Assembly: GCF_001654985.1 (NCBI RefSeq)
Contig: NZ_LXEU01000038.1
Location: forward strand, 20,945-84,944
Source: Kluyvera georgiana ATCC 51603
GTDB taxonomy: Bacteria; Pseudomonadota; Gammaproteobacteria; Enterobacterales; Enterobacteriaceae
Reading direction: 5' to 3'
Length of the DNA: 64,000 nt
Made by a program: the position numbers and the translations under genes. Of the stretch, positions 42,596 through 51,665 are shown piece after piece. Under the pieces are notes generated by a model. The model was not told where the DNA came from, did no database searches, and saw nothing but the letters and a program-made list of their open reading frames with translations. How positions within the stretch are numbered: the first letter of the stretch is position 1; each line of letters begins with the position of its first letter.

Positions 42596-43507
42596 ATGAC
42601 GATTGCAAGGGGATGGACGCTGGCATTGCTGGCCGCGGTGAGCCTACCGTCACTGGCCGCCGAGCCGGTAAAAGTAGGATCAAAAATTGACACCGAAGGG
42701 GCACTGCTCGGGAATTTGATTTTGCAGGTGCTGGAAAGCCACGGCGTCAGCACCGTCAATAAAGTTCAGCTGGGCACCACGCCGGTGGTGCGCGGGGCGA
42801 TTACTTCCGGCGCGCTGGATATCTACCCGGAATACACCGGTAACGGCGCTTTCTTCTTCAAAGATGAAAACGACCCGGCGTGGAAAAACGCCAAAGCGGG
42901 CTATGACAAGGTGAAAGCGCTGGACGCGCAGAAAAATCATCTGGTCTGGCTGACGCCCGCGCCCGCGAATAACACCTGGACGCTCGCCGTGCGTAAAGAC
43001 GTCGCCGAAAAAAATAAGCTGACCTCGCTTGCCGATCTGAGCCGCTATCTCAAGGATGGCGGCACCGTCAAGCTGGCGGCCTCGGCGGAATTTATCGAAC
43101 GCCCGGACGCGCTGCCTGCCTTCGAAAAAGCCTACGATTTTAAACTCTCTCAGGATCAGCTGCTGTCGCTGGCCGGTGGCGACACGGCGGTGACCATCAA
43201 AGCGGCCGCGCAGCAAACTTCCGGCGTGAACGCGGCGATGGCCTATGGTACCGACGGCCCCGTGGCGGCGCTAGGGCTGCAAACCCTCAGCGACCCGAAA
43301 GGCGTGCAGCCTATCTACGCGCCCACGCCGGTGGTACGCGAAGCGGTGCTGAAAGCCTATCCGGATATTGAAAAATGGTTGCAGCCGGTCTTTGCCAGCC
43401 TGGATGAGAAAACGCTGCAAACGCTGAACGCCAGAATTGCGGTAGAAGGGCTGGATGCAAAAAGCGTGGCGGCAGGCTACCTGAAAGAAAAAGGGTGGGT
43501 GAAGTAA
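42596..43507 (+). CDS. osmF: glycine betaine-type ABC transporter periplasmic binding protein OsmF (YehZ)
   Basis: Periplasmic quaternary-amine-binding protein of the low-affinity betaine importer OsmF-YehYXW. The 303-residue precursor has a signal peptide (cleavage after PSLAA) and the OpuAC/ProX-like fold with conserved segments VKVGSKIDTEGALLGN and GELDIYPEYTG-type ITSGALDIYPEYTGNG. The frame is open upstream, but ATG 42596 follows AGAGGAAA and matches E. coli. First gene of the four-gene operon osmF-yehY-yehX-yehW. Confidence 0.95.
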   Translation: MTIARGWTLALLAAVSLPSLAAEPVKVGSKIDTEGALLGNLILQVLESHGVSTVNKVQLGTTPVVRGAITSGALDIYPEYTGNGAFFFKDENDPAWKNAKAGYDKVKALDAQKNHLVWLTPAPANNTWTLAVRKDVAEKNKLTSLADLSRYLKDGGTVKLAASAEFIERPDALPAFEKAYDFKLSQDQLLSLAGGDTAVTIKAAAQQTSGVNAAMAYGTDGPVAALGLQTLSDPKGVQPIYAPTPVVREAVLKAYPDIEKWLQPVFASLDEKTLQTLNARIAVEGLDAKSVAAGYLKEKGWVK

Positions 43508-43519
43508 CCGATTATATCC

Positions 43520-44674
43520 ATGACTCGTTGTTCTAACCGCGTGGTGGCGCTGCTGGCACTGATGCTGCTGGCCGCCAGCGCGCTGCCGTTCGCCAATTTT
43601 GCCCCGAACCGGCTGGTTTCGGGCAATGGCCTGTGGTTATGGCAAATTTGGTCATTTTCGCCGCTGGCGCTGCTGGTGGTACCGGCGGCGTTGTGGATTT
43701 TATGCTGGCTGCCCGGACGCTTTCCTGGCCTGCTTATTCTGCTGCTGGCGCAGGCGGGCTTCACGCTATTGCTGTGGGCGGCGGGTGAAGCCGCCAACCA
43801 GCTTGCGGCAAGCGCCAGCCCGCTGGCGCGTACCTCGCCCGGCAGCGGACTATGGCTGTGGTTACTGCTGATGCTGCTTATCGCCAACGATGCGATTCGC
43901 CGTCTCACGGCACGCGCGGCGTGGCGATGGCTGCTTAACGCTCAACTGTGGCTGCTGCCGTGTTGGCTGATGGTGAGCGGGGCGCTTGATGGGCTATCGC
44001 TACTCAAAGAATATGCCAACCGCCAGGATACCTTCAATGACGCGCTGTACCAGCATCTGACTCTATTGTGGGGTACGCTGCTGCCCGCGCTGCTGATTGG
44101 CGTCCCGCTGGGGATGGCGTGCTGGCGTCATCCGCGACGGCAGTCGAGCGTCTTCACGGCGCTGAACATTATTCAAACCATTCCTTCTGTCGCGCTGTTT
44201 GGCGTGCTGATTGCGCCGCTGGCCGGGTTGGCGCAGCGCTTTCCCTGGTTGGCTTCGTTTGGCGTGGCCGGCACCGGCCTGGCGCCCGCGCTGATTGCGC
44301 TGGTGCTCTACGCGCTGTTGCCGCTGGTGCGCGGCGTGGTCGCCGGGATGCAGCAGGTGTCGCCACAGGTGCTGGAAAGCGCGGCGGCGATGGGCATGGG
44401 CCGTGGTCAAATTTTCCTGCGCGTGCAGCTACCGCTGGCGCTGCCCGTGCTGCTACGCAGCCTGCGGGTGGTGGTGGTGCAGACCGTGGGGATGGCGGTG
44501 GTCGCCGCGCTGATTGGCGCAGGTGGTTTTGGCGCGCTGGTGTTTCAGGGGCTGCTCAGCAGCGCGCTGGATCTGGTGCTACTGGGCGTGATCCCGGTGA
44601 TTGCGCTGGCGGTAACCCTGGATGCGCTGCTGAGTCTGGCCGCCGCCTTATTACAAGGAGAAGCCGGTGATTGA
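43520..44674 (+). CDS. yehY: betaine-type ABC transporter permease YehY
   Basis: Inner-membrane permease of the OsmF system, 384 residues (E. coli 385). An extra N-terminal membrane region with about five hydrophobic segments precedes the BPD_transp_1 domain (about 170-375), which holds the EAA-loop segment [24 protein letters not shown]. It starts 12 bases after osmF; its end overlaps the yehX start by eight bases, indicating translational coupling. Confidence 0.93.
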   Translation: MTRCSNRVVALLALMLLAASALPFANFAPNRLVSGNGLWLWQIWSFSPLALLVVPAALWILCWLPGRFPGLLILLLAQAGFTLLLWAAGEAANQLAASASPLARTSPGSGLWLWLLLMLLIANDAIRRLTARAAWRWLLNAQLWLLPCWLMVSGALDGLSLLKEYANRQDTFNDALYQHLTLLWGTLLPALLIGVPLGMACWRHPRRQSSVFTALNIIQTIPSVALFGVLIAPLAGLAQRFPWLASFGVAGTGLAPALIALVLYALLPLVRGVVAGMQQVSPQVLESAAAMGMGRGQIFLRVQLPLALPVLLRSLRVVVVQTVGMAVVAALIGAGGFGALVFQGLLSSALDLVLLGVIPVIALAVTLDALLSLAAALLQGEAGD

Positions 44675-45614
44675 ATTTTCACAGGTCAATAAAACATTCG
44701 GCGGTCATCCGGCGGTGAAGAACCTTTCACTGCGCCTTGAGGAAGGCGCGTTCTCGGTGCTGATCGGCACTTCCGGCTCGGGAAAATCGACCACGCTGAA
44801 GATGATTAATCGACTGGTGGAGCCGGACTGCGGGATGATTCGCTTCGCCGGACAGGATATCCGCGAGCAGCCGCTGCTGGCGCTGCGCCGACGGATGGGG
44901 TACGCCATTCAATCGATTGGCCTGTTTCCGCACTGGACGGTCGCGCAGAACATTGCCACCGTACCGCAACTGCTGAAATGGCCGAAGGCCAGAATGAACG
45001 CGCGTATCGACGAACTGATGGCCCTGCTCGGGCTGGAAGCCACGCTGCGTGGGCGCTACCCGCATCAGCTTTCCGGCGGCCAGCAGCAGCGCGTCGGCGT
45101 GGCGCGGGCGCTGGCGGGCGATCCCGACGTTTTGCTGATGGATGAACCTTTCGGCGCGCTGGACCCGGTTACCCGTAGCGCATTGCAGCAGGAGATGCGC
45201 CGCATTCACCGGCTGCTGGGGCGTACCATCGTGCTGGTGACGCATGATATTGATGAAGCGCTGCGTCTGGCGGATAACCTGATCCTCCTCGACGGCGGTG
45301 AAGTGGTGCAGCAGGGCTCGCCGCTGCATATGCTCAGCGCGCCGGGCAATGAGTTTGTCCGCACCTTTTTTGGTCGCAGCGAGCTGGGTGTACGCCTGCT
45401 GTCGTTACGCCAGGTGGCCGACTACGTGCGCCACGGTGAACGCGTTGCAGGAGAAGCGATAGCCGATTCGTTATCGTTGCGCGATGCGCTGTCGGGGTTT
45501 ATGGCCCAGCGGCGTACGGTGTTGCCTGTGGTCAACGAGAAAGGCGTGGCATACGGGGCGCTGCATTTTGCCGACCTGCTGCGTGAGGAGCCCGCCGATG
45601 CGCATCCTTCGTGA
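44667..45614 (+). CDS. yehX: betaine-type ABC transporter ATP-binding protein YehX
   Basis: ATPase of the OsmF system, 315 residues. Walker [11 protein letters not shown]-loop, signature LSGGQQQR, Walker B VLLMDEP and the H-loop VTHDIDEA are all intact. A C-terminal regulatory region of about 90 residues resembles the CBS-type tail of OpuA/ProV ATPases. The start is GTG at 44667 with AAGGAG upstream and overlaps the end of yehY; its own end overlaps yehW by 17 bases. Confidence 0.94.
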   Translation: MIEFSQVNKTFGGHPAVKNLSLRLEEGAFSVLIGTSGSGKSTTLKMINRLVEPDCGMIRFAGQDIREQPLLALRRRMGYAIQSIGLFPHWTVAQNIATVPQLLKWPKARMNARIDELMALLGLEATLRGRYPHQLSGGQQQRVGVARALAGDPDVLLMDEPFGALDPVTRSALQQEMRRIHRLLGRTIVLVTHDIDEALRLADNLILLDGGEVVQQGSPLHMLSAPGNEFVRTFFGRSELGVRLLSLRQVADYVRHGERVAGEAIADSLSLRDALSGFMAQRRTVLPVVNEKGVAYGALHFADLLREEPADAHPS

Positions 45615-46335
45615 TCCGCTGCTATGGCTGCTGGCACTGTTTATCGCGCTGCTGATTGGCCTGCCGTACAGCGAGCCGCTGTTTCACACGCTTTTTCCGG
45701 AACAGCCGCGCCCGCTGTATCAGCAGGCGGGGTTTCTTGCGCTGACGCTGGCGCACGGCAAGCTGGTGGTTATCTCCAGCCTGGCGGCGATTGTGATTGG
45801 CGTTGGCGCGGGCGTGCTGGTGACGCGTCCGGCGGGGCGCGAGTTTCGTCCGCTGGTGGAAACGCTGGCGGCGATGGGGCAAACCTTTCCGCCCGTGGCG
45901 GTTCTGGCGCTGGCGGTGCCGGTGATGGGCTTTGGTGAACAGCCGGCGATTGTCGCGCTGATTCTCTACGGTATTCTGCCGGTGCTGCAAGGCACGCTGG
46001 CCGGATTGGTGTCGGTACCCGTCGGGGCGCTGAGCGTGGCGGAAGGAATGGGCATGACGGGGGGGCAGCGGCTATGGAAAGTCGAGCTGCCGTTGGCGGC
46101 ACCGGTGATCGTGGCGGGTATCCGCACGTCGGTTATCGTCAATATTGGCACGGCGACGATTGCGTCGACGGTGGGGGCCAATACGCTGGGCACGCCAATT
46201 ATCATCGGCCTGAGTGGATTCAATACGGCCTATGTAGTGCATGGGGCGATTCTGGTGGCGCTGGCGGCGATTATCGTCGACCGCGTCTTTGAGCGCCTAA
46301 GCCTAAGGCTCAGCCGACACCGCCGCGCACAATAA
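45598..46335 (+). CDS. yehW: betaine-type ABC transporter permease YehW
   Basis: Second permease of the OsmF system, 245 residues (E. coli 243), six hydrophobic segments, BPD_transp_1 domain with the EAA loop [26 protein letters not shown] 45598 lies inside the end of yehX, with GAGGAG in front; the longer open frame upstream is a shadow. Its last 26 bases overlap the 3' end of yohO on the other strand. Confidence 0.94.
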   Translation: MRILRDPLLWLLALFIALLIGLPYSEPLFHTLFPEQPRPLYQQAGFLALTLAHGKLVVISSLAAIVIGVGAGVLVTRPAGREFRPLVETLAAMGQTFPPVAVLALAVPVMGFGEQPAIVALILYGILPVLQGTLAGLVSVPVGALSVAEGMGMTGGQRLWKVELPLAAPVIVAGIRTSVIVNIGTATIASTVGANTLGTPIIIGLSGFNTAYVVHGAILVALAAIIVDRVFERLSLRLSRHRRAQ

Positions 46336-46423
46336 ACGAGTAGCCGGCGAGCATCACGCCACCGATACCGCTGATAGCCATCAGGGCAAAAAGGACGATC
46401 GCGGCGAATTTAGCTGACTTCAT
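46310..46423 (-). CDS. yohO: small membrane protein YohO
   Basis: A 37-residue single-pass membrane protein starting [19 protein letters not shown] and continuing [12 protein letters not shown]. It aligns with E. coli YohO (35 residues, [12 protein letters not shown]). ATG 46423 follows AAAAGGAG. Its last 26 bases overlap the yehW coding end in antisense. Function unknown; its position between yehW and mlrA is conserved with E. coli. Confidence 0.9.
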   Translation of the reverse strand: MKSAKFAAIVLFALMAISGIGGVMLAGYSFIVRGGVG

Positions 46424-46482
46424 TGTGTACTCCTTTTGTTAACCAAAAGATTATACCGCGAAGCTCAGCTGTTAACGAACGA

Positions 46483-47202
46483 TTAATTAGCAGGAAGTGC
46501 GAAGGCCACGCCATCCTCTTGCCAGCGTGCGAGCTGCTGCAGCTGTTGGGCGCCAGGGGCGGCGCCGCACCAGATCAGCAGCGTCTGGCCAGGGAACAGC
46601 TCCGGCTGAATCTGGGTGAGCGGGTGGGCCAGTACGTCGACGCGCCATCCCTGTTCACAAGCCACCCAGCCCTCCAGCCACAGCCGGGTGATATCGGTGA
46701 CGTTCCAGCCGACCACCAGCGCGTGCGGCCCGGATTTACGTCGGGCAGAAGCGAGGCTGAGCGCAATATCGTTAATCAGTACGCCATCCAGCAGGCCAAG
46801 TAGAGTCGGCAGCGCCACCTGTGCGCTTTGCAGCCGCTGACGCAATGGGATGAAAAGATTATCGACCAGGGTTCGGGCGCTATGGCTGCGACGCAGCTCT
46901 TTCACCCATTGCCGCAGATGGGTGAGGTTGCCGCTACGCAGGTCGCGTAGCGCAGCCTCCTGCTGTTCCTGCCAGCCATCATTTGGCTCACTCAGCAGGT
47001 TTTTGACTTTACTGACCTGAACACCGTTTTCTATCCAACGCTGGATTTCGCGAATGCGGTCAATATCGGCATCGTTAAACAGGCGGTGCCCGCCGTCGCT
47101 GCGCTGCGGTTTTAACAGCGCGTAGCGACGCTGCCAGGCACGCAGCGTTACCGGGTTGATATCACAGAGCTGAGCCACTTCGCCAATCGTGTAAAGCGCC
47201 AT
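46483..47202 (-). CDS. mlrA: MerR-type regulator MlrA, activator of curli/biofilm gene csgD
   Basis: DNA-binding activator of csgD and so of curli and biofilm formation in E. coli and Salmonella. The 239-residue protein (E. coli 243) starts MALYTIGEVAQLCDINPVTL with a MerR winged helix-turn-helix over about residues 1-70. The C-terminal half is a divergent B12-binding-like sensor domain that lacks the cobalamin DxHxxG motif. A short stretch around residues 75-110 differs from E. coli. Divergent from btsS. Confidence 0.94.
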   Translation of the reverse strand: MALYTIGEVAQLCDINPVTLRAWQRRYALLKPQRSDGGHRLFNDADIDRIREIQRWIENGVQVSKVKNLLSEPNDGWQEQQEAALRDLRSGNLTHLRQWVKELRRSHSARTLVDNLFIPLRQRLQSAQVALPTLLGLLDGVLINDIALSLASARRKSGPHALVVGWNVTDITRLWLEGWVACEQGWRVDVLAHPLTQIQPELFPGQTLLIWCGAAPGAQQLQQLARWQEDGVAFALPAN

Positions 47203-47413
47203 CTTGTCCTCCGGGTATGCGGTCCCCCATTTAACTTTAGACGGGGTTTGCCGTCGCGGCCTGTTGCGGTTGTTTTTTATTCATTTCGTTCCCGGACGGA
47301 ATGGGTAAAATGTGATCGGTAGCATTTTTTGCACTTTTTTTGCCATGTTTCAAAGAAAGTTATGCCGACTAAGTGTATGTTACGCAGTTTTATTTCTGCT
47401 GTGGTGTTGGGGT

Positions 47414-49099
47414 ATGTACGAGTTTAATCTGGTGTTGCTGCTGCTTCAGCAGATGTGCGTTTTTCTGGTCATCGCCTGGCTGATGAGCAAGACGCGGCTG
47501 TTTATTCCCCTGATGCAGGTCACCGTGCGTCTGCCGCACAAGCTGTTGTGCTACGTCACCTTCTCCATTTTTTGTATCCTCGGCACCTATTTTGGTCTGC
47601 ATATTGAAGACTCTATCGCCAACACCCGCGCCATTGGCGCCGTGATGGGCGGCCTGCTGGGTGGCCCGGTGGTTGGTGGGCTGGTCGGCCTGACCGGCGG
47701 GCTGCACCGCTACTCAATGGGCGGGATGACCGCGCTCAGCTGTATGATCTCCACCATGGTGGAAGGGCTGCTGGGCGGCCTGGTGCACAGCATCCTGATT
47801 CGCCGTGGCCGGCCGGATAAGGTCTTCAGTCCGTGGACGGCGGGGGCCATTACCTTTGTCGCCGAGCTGGTGCAGATGCTGATTATTCTGCTGATTGCGC
47901 GCCCGTTTGAAGACGCGCTGCATCTGGTGCAAAGCATCGCCGCGCCGATGATGGTGACCAACACGGTCGGCGCGGCCCTGTTTATGCGCATCCTGCTGGA
48001 TAAGCGGGCGATGTTTGAGAAATATACCTCGGCGTTTTCGGCCACCGCCCTGAAGCTCGCCGCCTCGACCGAGGGGATTTTGCGCAAAGGCTTTAACGAG
48101 GAAAACAGCATGAAGGTGGCGCAGGTGCTGATTCAGGAGCTGGACATCGGCGCGGTGGCGATCACCGACCGGGAAAAATTGCTCGCCTTTACCGGCATTG
48201 GCGAAGACCACCATCTGCCGGGCAAGCCGATCTCTTCGCGCTATACGCAGAAAACCATTGAGACCGGCGAGGTGGTGTACGCCGATGGCAACGAAGTGCC
48301 GTACCGCTGTTCCATTCACCCCAACTGCAAACTGGGTTCGACGCTGGTGATCCCGCTGCGCGGCGAAAACCAGCGGGTCATCGGCACCATTAAGCTGTAC
48401 GAAGCTAAAAACCGGCTGTTCAGCTCGATCAACCGCACGCTCGGAGAAGGTATCGCGCAGCTGCTGTCGGCGCAGATTCTGGCCGGGCAGTACGAGCGGC
48501 AAAAAGCGCTGCTGACGCAGTCGGAAATCAAGCTGCTGCACGCGCAGGTGAACCCGCATTTTCTGTTTAACGCGCTGAATACGCTGAAAGCGGTGATTCG
48601 CCGCGATAGCGAGCAGGCCAGCCAGCTGGTGCAGTATCTGTCGACCTTTTTCCGCAAGAACCTCAAGCGCCCGTCGGAAATTGTCACTCTGGCCGATGAA
48701 ATTGAACACGTGAACGCCTATCTGCAAATCGAGAAGGCGCGTTTTCAGTCGCGCCTGCAGGTGCATCTGGAGATACCCGATGCCCTGTCAAACCAGCAGC
48801 TTCCGGCATTTACTCTGCAACCTATCGTGGAGAACGCCATTAAACACGGCACCTCGCAGTTGATGGACGTCGGCGAAATTACGCTACGCGCCAGCCAGCA
48901 GGGGCAGCATCTGCTGCTCGAGATTGAAGATAACGCCGGTTTGTATCAGCCCAATGCGCCATCCAGCGGGTTGGGTATGAGCCTGGTGGATAAGCGTCTC
49001 AAGATGCGCTTTGGCGAGGATTGCGGTATCTCGGTTGCCTGCGAAGCGGACCGTTTCACCCGTGTTACCCTGCGGTTACCTCTGGAGGAGAACGCATGA
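47414..49099 (+). CDS. btsS: pyruvate-sensing histidine kinase BtsS (YehU)
   Basis: High-affinity pyruvate receptor kinase of the LytS family that phosphorylates BtsR. The 561 residues, the same as E. coli, include an N-terminal 5TM-5TMR_LYT membrane region (about 1-200), a GAF domain (about 220-350), the His-kinase segment [20 protein letters not shown] with the phospho-acceptor His, and the HATPase domain. The frame is open 34 codons further upstream, but ATG 47414 matches the homologue MY(D/E)FNLVLL. Its stop overlaps the btsR start (ATGA). Confidence 0.95.
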   Translation: MYEFNLVLLLLQQMCVFLVIAWLMSKTRLFIPLMQVTVRLPHKLLCYVTFSIFCILGTYFGLHIEDSIANTRAIGAVMGGLLGGPVVGGLVGLTGGLHRYSMGGMTALSCMISTMVEGLLGGLVHSILIRRGRPDKVFSPWTAGAITFVAELVQMLIILLIARPFEDALHLVQSIAAPMMVTNTVGAALFMRILLDKRAMFEKYTSAFSATALKLAASTEGILRKGFNEENSMKVAQVLIQELDIGAVAITDREKLLAFTGIGEDHHLPGKPISSRYTQKTIETGEVVYADGNEVPYRCSIHPNCKLGSTLVIPLRGENQRVIGTIKLYEAKNRLFSSINRTLGEGIAQLLSAQILAGQYERQKALLTQSEIKLLHAQVNPHFLFNALNTLKAVIRRDSEQASQLVQYLSTFFRKNLKRPSEIVTLADEIEHVNAYLQIEKARFQSRLQVHLEIPDALSNQQLPAFTLQPIVENAIKHGTSQLMDVGEITLRASQQGQHLLLEIEDNAGLYQPNAPSSGLGMSLVDKRLKMRFGEDCGISVACEADRFTRVTLRLPLEENA

Positions 49100-49815
49100 T
49101 TAAAGTGCTGATTGTCGATGATGAACCGCTGGCGCGTGAGAACCTGCGCGTGCTGCTGCAAACCCAGACGGACCTGGAGATTGTCGGCGAGTGCGCCAAC
49201 GCGGTGGAGGCTATCGGTGCGGTGCACCGGCTGCGTCCGGACGTGCTGTTTCTGGACATTCAGATGCCGCGCATCAGCGGCCTGGAAATGGTCGGCATGC
49301 TTGATCCGGAACATCGCCCATACATCGTGTTTCTGACCGCCTTTGACGAATATGCGGTTAAAGCGTTTGAAGAGCATGCGTTTGATTATCTGCTCAAGCC
49401 GATTGAAGAGAAACGCCTGGAAAAAACGCTCGCCCGCCTGCGGCAAGAACGCGCGGCACAGGACGTCTCGGTGCTCAGCGAGGGCCAGCAGGCGCTGAAG
49501 TTTATTCCTTGTACCGGGCACAGTCGTATTTATCTGCTGCAAATGGACGATGTCGCGTTTGTCAGCAGCCGGATGAGCGGGGTATATGTCACCAGCGGCG
49601 AGGGTAAAGAGGGGTTTACCGAACTGACGCTGCGCACGCTGGAGAGCCGCACGCCGCTCATCCGCTGCCATCGCCAGCATCTGGTGAACATGGCGCATCT
49701 GAAAGAAATTCGTCTCGAGGATAACGGCCAGGCTGAACTGCTGCTGCGTAACGGCCAGACCGTGCCGGTGAGCCGCCGCTATTTAAAGAGCCTGAAAGAG
49801 GCGCTGGGACTGTAA
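49096..49815 (+). CDS. btsR: response regulator BtsR (YehT), LytTR family
   Basis: DNA-binding response regulator that activates the pyruvate transporter gene btsT (yjiY) in E. coli. It has 239 residues: receiver domain (1-115) with the phospho-acceptor Asp in LFLDIQMPR, then a LytTR DNA-binding domain (about 135-239). ATG 49096 overlaps the btsS stop and follows GGAGGAG; the longer open frame is a shadow over btsS. Confidence 0.95.
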   Translation: MIKVLIVDDEPLARENLRVLLQTQTDLEIVGECANAVEAIGAVHRLRPDVLFLDIQMPRISGLEMVGMLDPEHRPYIVFLTAFDEYAVKAFEEHAFDYLLKPIEEKRLEKTLARLRQERAAQDVSVLSEGQQALKFIPCTGHSRIYLLQMDDVAFVSSRMSGVYVTSGEGKEGFTELTLRTLESRTPLIRCHRQHLVNMAHLKEIRLEDNGQAELLLRNGQTVPVSRRYLKSLKEALGL

Positions 49816-49866
49816 TTCGTGTAGAATCGGTCATCGAATTTTTTCATCATCACCGTCGAAGGCACT

Positions 49867-50334
49867 ATGGTCAGTAACGATATTTTACGCAGCGTCCGCT
49901 ACATCCTGAAAATGAACAACAACGATCTGGTGCGTATCTTCGCGCTGGGCGAAGCCGCAGTCACCGCTGAACAGCTGGTGCCGTGGCTGCGCAAAGAGGA
50001 TGAGGAAGGCTTCGTACGTTGCCCGGACATTATGCTGTCGTGCTTCCTGAACGGCCTGATCTACGAAAAACGCGGTCGCGATGAATCCGCCCCGGCGCTG
50101 GCGGTGGAACGCCGTATTAACAACAACATCGTGCTGAAAAAGCTGCGCATCGCCTTTGCGCTGAAAACCGATGATATTCTGGCGATCCTGACGCAGCAGC
50201 AGTTCCGCGTATCGATGCCGGAAATCACCGCCATGATGCGCGCGCCGGACCACAAAAACTTCCGTGAATGCGGCGACCAGTTCCTGCGCTACTTCCTGCG
50301 CGGCCTGGCAATTCGCGAGCACGCGGCGAAATAA
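49867..50334 (+). CDS. yehS: DUF1456 protein YehS
   Basis: A 155-residue cytosolic protein with two DUF1456 helical repeats (about 1-70 and 80-150). Each opens with an ILR(S/I)xRxxL or LKKLRIAFALKTDDIL type segment. It aligns with E. coli YehS (156). Function unknown. It lies downstream of btsR in the same orientation, with its own ribosome site region. Confidence 0.93.
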   Translation: MVSNDILRSVRYILKMNNNDLVRIFALGEAAVTAEQLVPWLRKEDEEGFVRCPDIMLSCFLNGLIYEKRGRDESAPALAVERRINNNIVLKKLRIAFALKTDDILAILTQQQFRVSMPEITAMMRAPDHKNFRECGDQFLRYFLRGLAIREHAAK

Positions 50335-50343
50335 TCTTGTCTG

Positions 50344-50373
50344 ATTCCCGGCGGCGCTGTGCCGTCGAGGAAT
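50344..50373. terminator. hairpin between yehS and the convergent lipoprotein gene
   Basis: ATTCC-CGGCGGC pairs with GCCGTCG-AGGAAT around a short loop; some mismatches. Position between convergent stops suggests a bidirectional terminator, although no strong T-run is present. Confidence 0.45.
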
Positions 50374-50378
50374 GCCGG

Positions 50379-50900
50379 CTATTTCACCTCGCTAAACGCC
50401 TGCTCCCGCAAGAACCTTTCAACATTCGTCATCGTAAGCCAGTCTACCGTACAGTCGGTGATAATCATCCCGATAGAAATATCTTTCAGCGTACAGAGTT
50501 GTTGAATGCTGGCTTGCGTAAAGTCGATGGTGAGAAACTCATGTGCGCGGTTATTGAGGAATTTCAGCTTTTGGCTGACTCCGGGCAGTTGCATATAGCT
50601 GGCGGAGATTTTATCCATGACGGCCTTTGCCTCCATTCTATTTTTAGCCTGCAGCAGGTCGTATGGCGTTATATCTTCGGCGACTTGTTGCAGAATTACA
50701 TCATCTTTATAGCGGTAGGTGAGGGTAATATCTAAATCACCGACCTTTCGGCGGAAGGTTTTTGTTTGTGGCGGATGGTTACTGGCGGCAGTTTTCTGGA
50801 CAAAGCTTTTGGCTATGTCCTCTTTACTGTCACAGGCCGATATATTTGCTACCATCCATGTAGTGACTAACTGCACAATAAACTTCTTTATTACCGGCAT
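50379..50900 (-). CDS. YehR-like (DUF1307) lipoprotein
   Basis: A 173-residue lipoprotein with a signal peptide and lipobox ISAC followed by DSKED. The mature part (DLDITLTYRYKDDVILQQ...LPGVSQKLKFLNNRAHEFLTIDF) follows the DUF1307/YehR pattern. ATG 50900 has AAGGA seven bases away; an ATG five codons upstream lacks one. It is a diverged tandem paralogue of the broken gene at 51068-51525. In E. coli a single yehR stands beside yehS, so the locus has been duplicated here. Function unknown. The AT content is higher than in neighbours. Confidence 0.75.
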   Translation of the reverse strand: MPVIKKFIVQLVTTWMVANISACDSKEDIAKSFVQKTAASNHPPQTKTFRRKVGDLDITLTYRYKDDVILQQVAEDITPYDLLQAKNRMEAKAVMDKISASYMQLPGVSQKLKFLNNRAHEFLTIDFTQASIQQLCTLKDISIGMIITDCTVDWLTMTNVERFLREQAFSEVK

Positions 50901-51067
50901 ATGAATTCCTTTCAATCATCAAAAAAAAGCTTCCACCATGAAGAGCGTTCCACGAGAGAGGCTTTTCAGCCTCTATCAAGACCGCACCCCGAACGCTTTG
51001 CCTGCGGGGAGTTTCTCTGTCCTACGATGCTTGTGAGTGCAGATTTAATCGAAGCGACAATATCGTG

Positions 51068-51525
51068 TTATTTCACTTCTATGGCACCGGAATTTTCCAT
51101 TTGTTGCTGCATCTTTTTCATGCTAATCCCTGTTCCTTTTGTACCTGTAACGCTAATTCCTGTTGTTTTCGTTAGCATATCAAAATCGAGCTCATCCATA
51201 TTCATGGTGACGGTTTCTTCAGCATAAGTATCGAAATATACGATTGCATCCTCTACCCCTTTAATTTTTCGGTATTCTTGCTGGAGTGGTATTAAATTTT
51301 TTGCGAATGCTTCTTTGTTTTTTCCCGGGGTGTCAGAATAGTACATTCTATTTTTTGATATCTGCTTGAGTACTTTATCGCCCTTATAGATAAACGTGGT
51401 GATGATTTCTACCTTATTGATCTTATTTACAAAAACCTTCTTTTTTCGGTGTTATCGCATCCGCAAAGGCAGGTCAGTATCAGGATGATGGCTGCTACCA
51501 TTGATATAGTATGTTTAGAGTGCAT
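51068..51525 (-). pseudogene. yehR: yehR-type lipoprotein gene split by a one-base frameshift
   Basis: The frame from ATG 51525 encodes a lipoprotein signal (MHSKHTISMVAAIILILT then CLCGC) and runs DNTEKRRFL to a TAA. One base back in the A6 run (GAAAAAAGAAGG, near 51431-51436), the frame reads KKVFVNKINKVEI and TTFIYKGDKVLKQIS. It then joins the open C-terminal part (MYYSDTPGKNKEAF to ENSGAIEVK), which aligns well with E. coli YehR. Either one A was lost, or the A-run is a slippage site that allows some full-length protein. A sequencing error in the homopolymer is the main alternative. Confidence 0.75.
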
Positions 51526-51630
51526 GCTGTGCCAAATAATTGAAAGTTGATTGATATCAGATACTACACTGCGGATATTGCATTCTGAACAGTAAAGGGT
51601 AGGAAGGTGAGATTTTCAGAATCCATAAAG

Positions 51631-51656
51631 AAAAACGCTGCCGAAGCAGCGTTTTT
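51631..51656. terminator. bidirectional intrinsic terminator after metG
   Basis: AAAAACGCTGC (51631-51641), loop CGAA, GCAGCGTTTTT (51646-51656): a perfect 11-pair stem with T-runs in both directions, between metG and the yehR pseudogene start region. Confidence 0.93.
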
Positions 51657-51665
51657 ATATGCAGA

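Noticed and set aside
47714..48766. 350-codon minus-strand open frame across btsS
   Set aside because: Antisense shadow of the conserved kinase gene; no family features.
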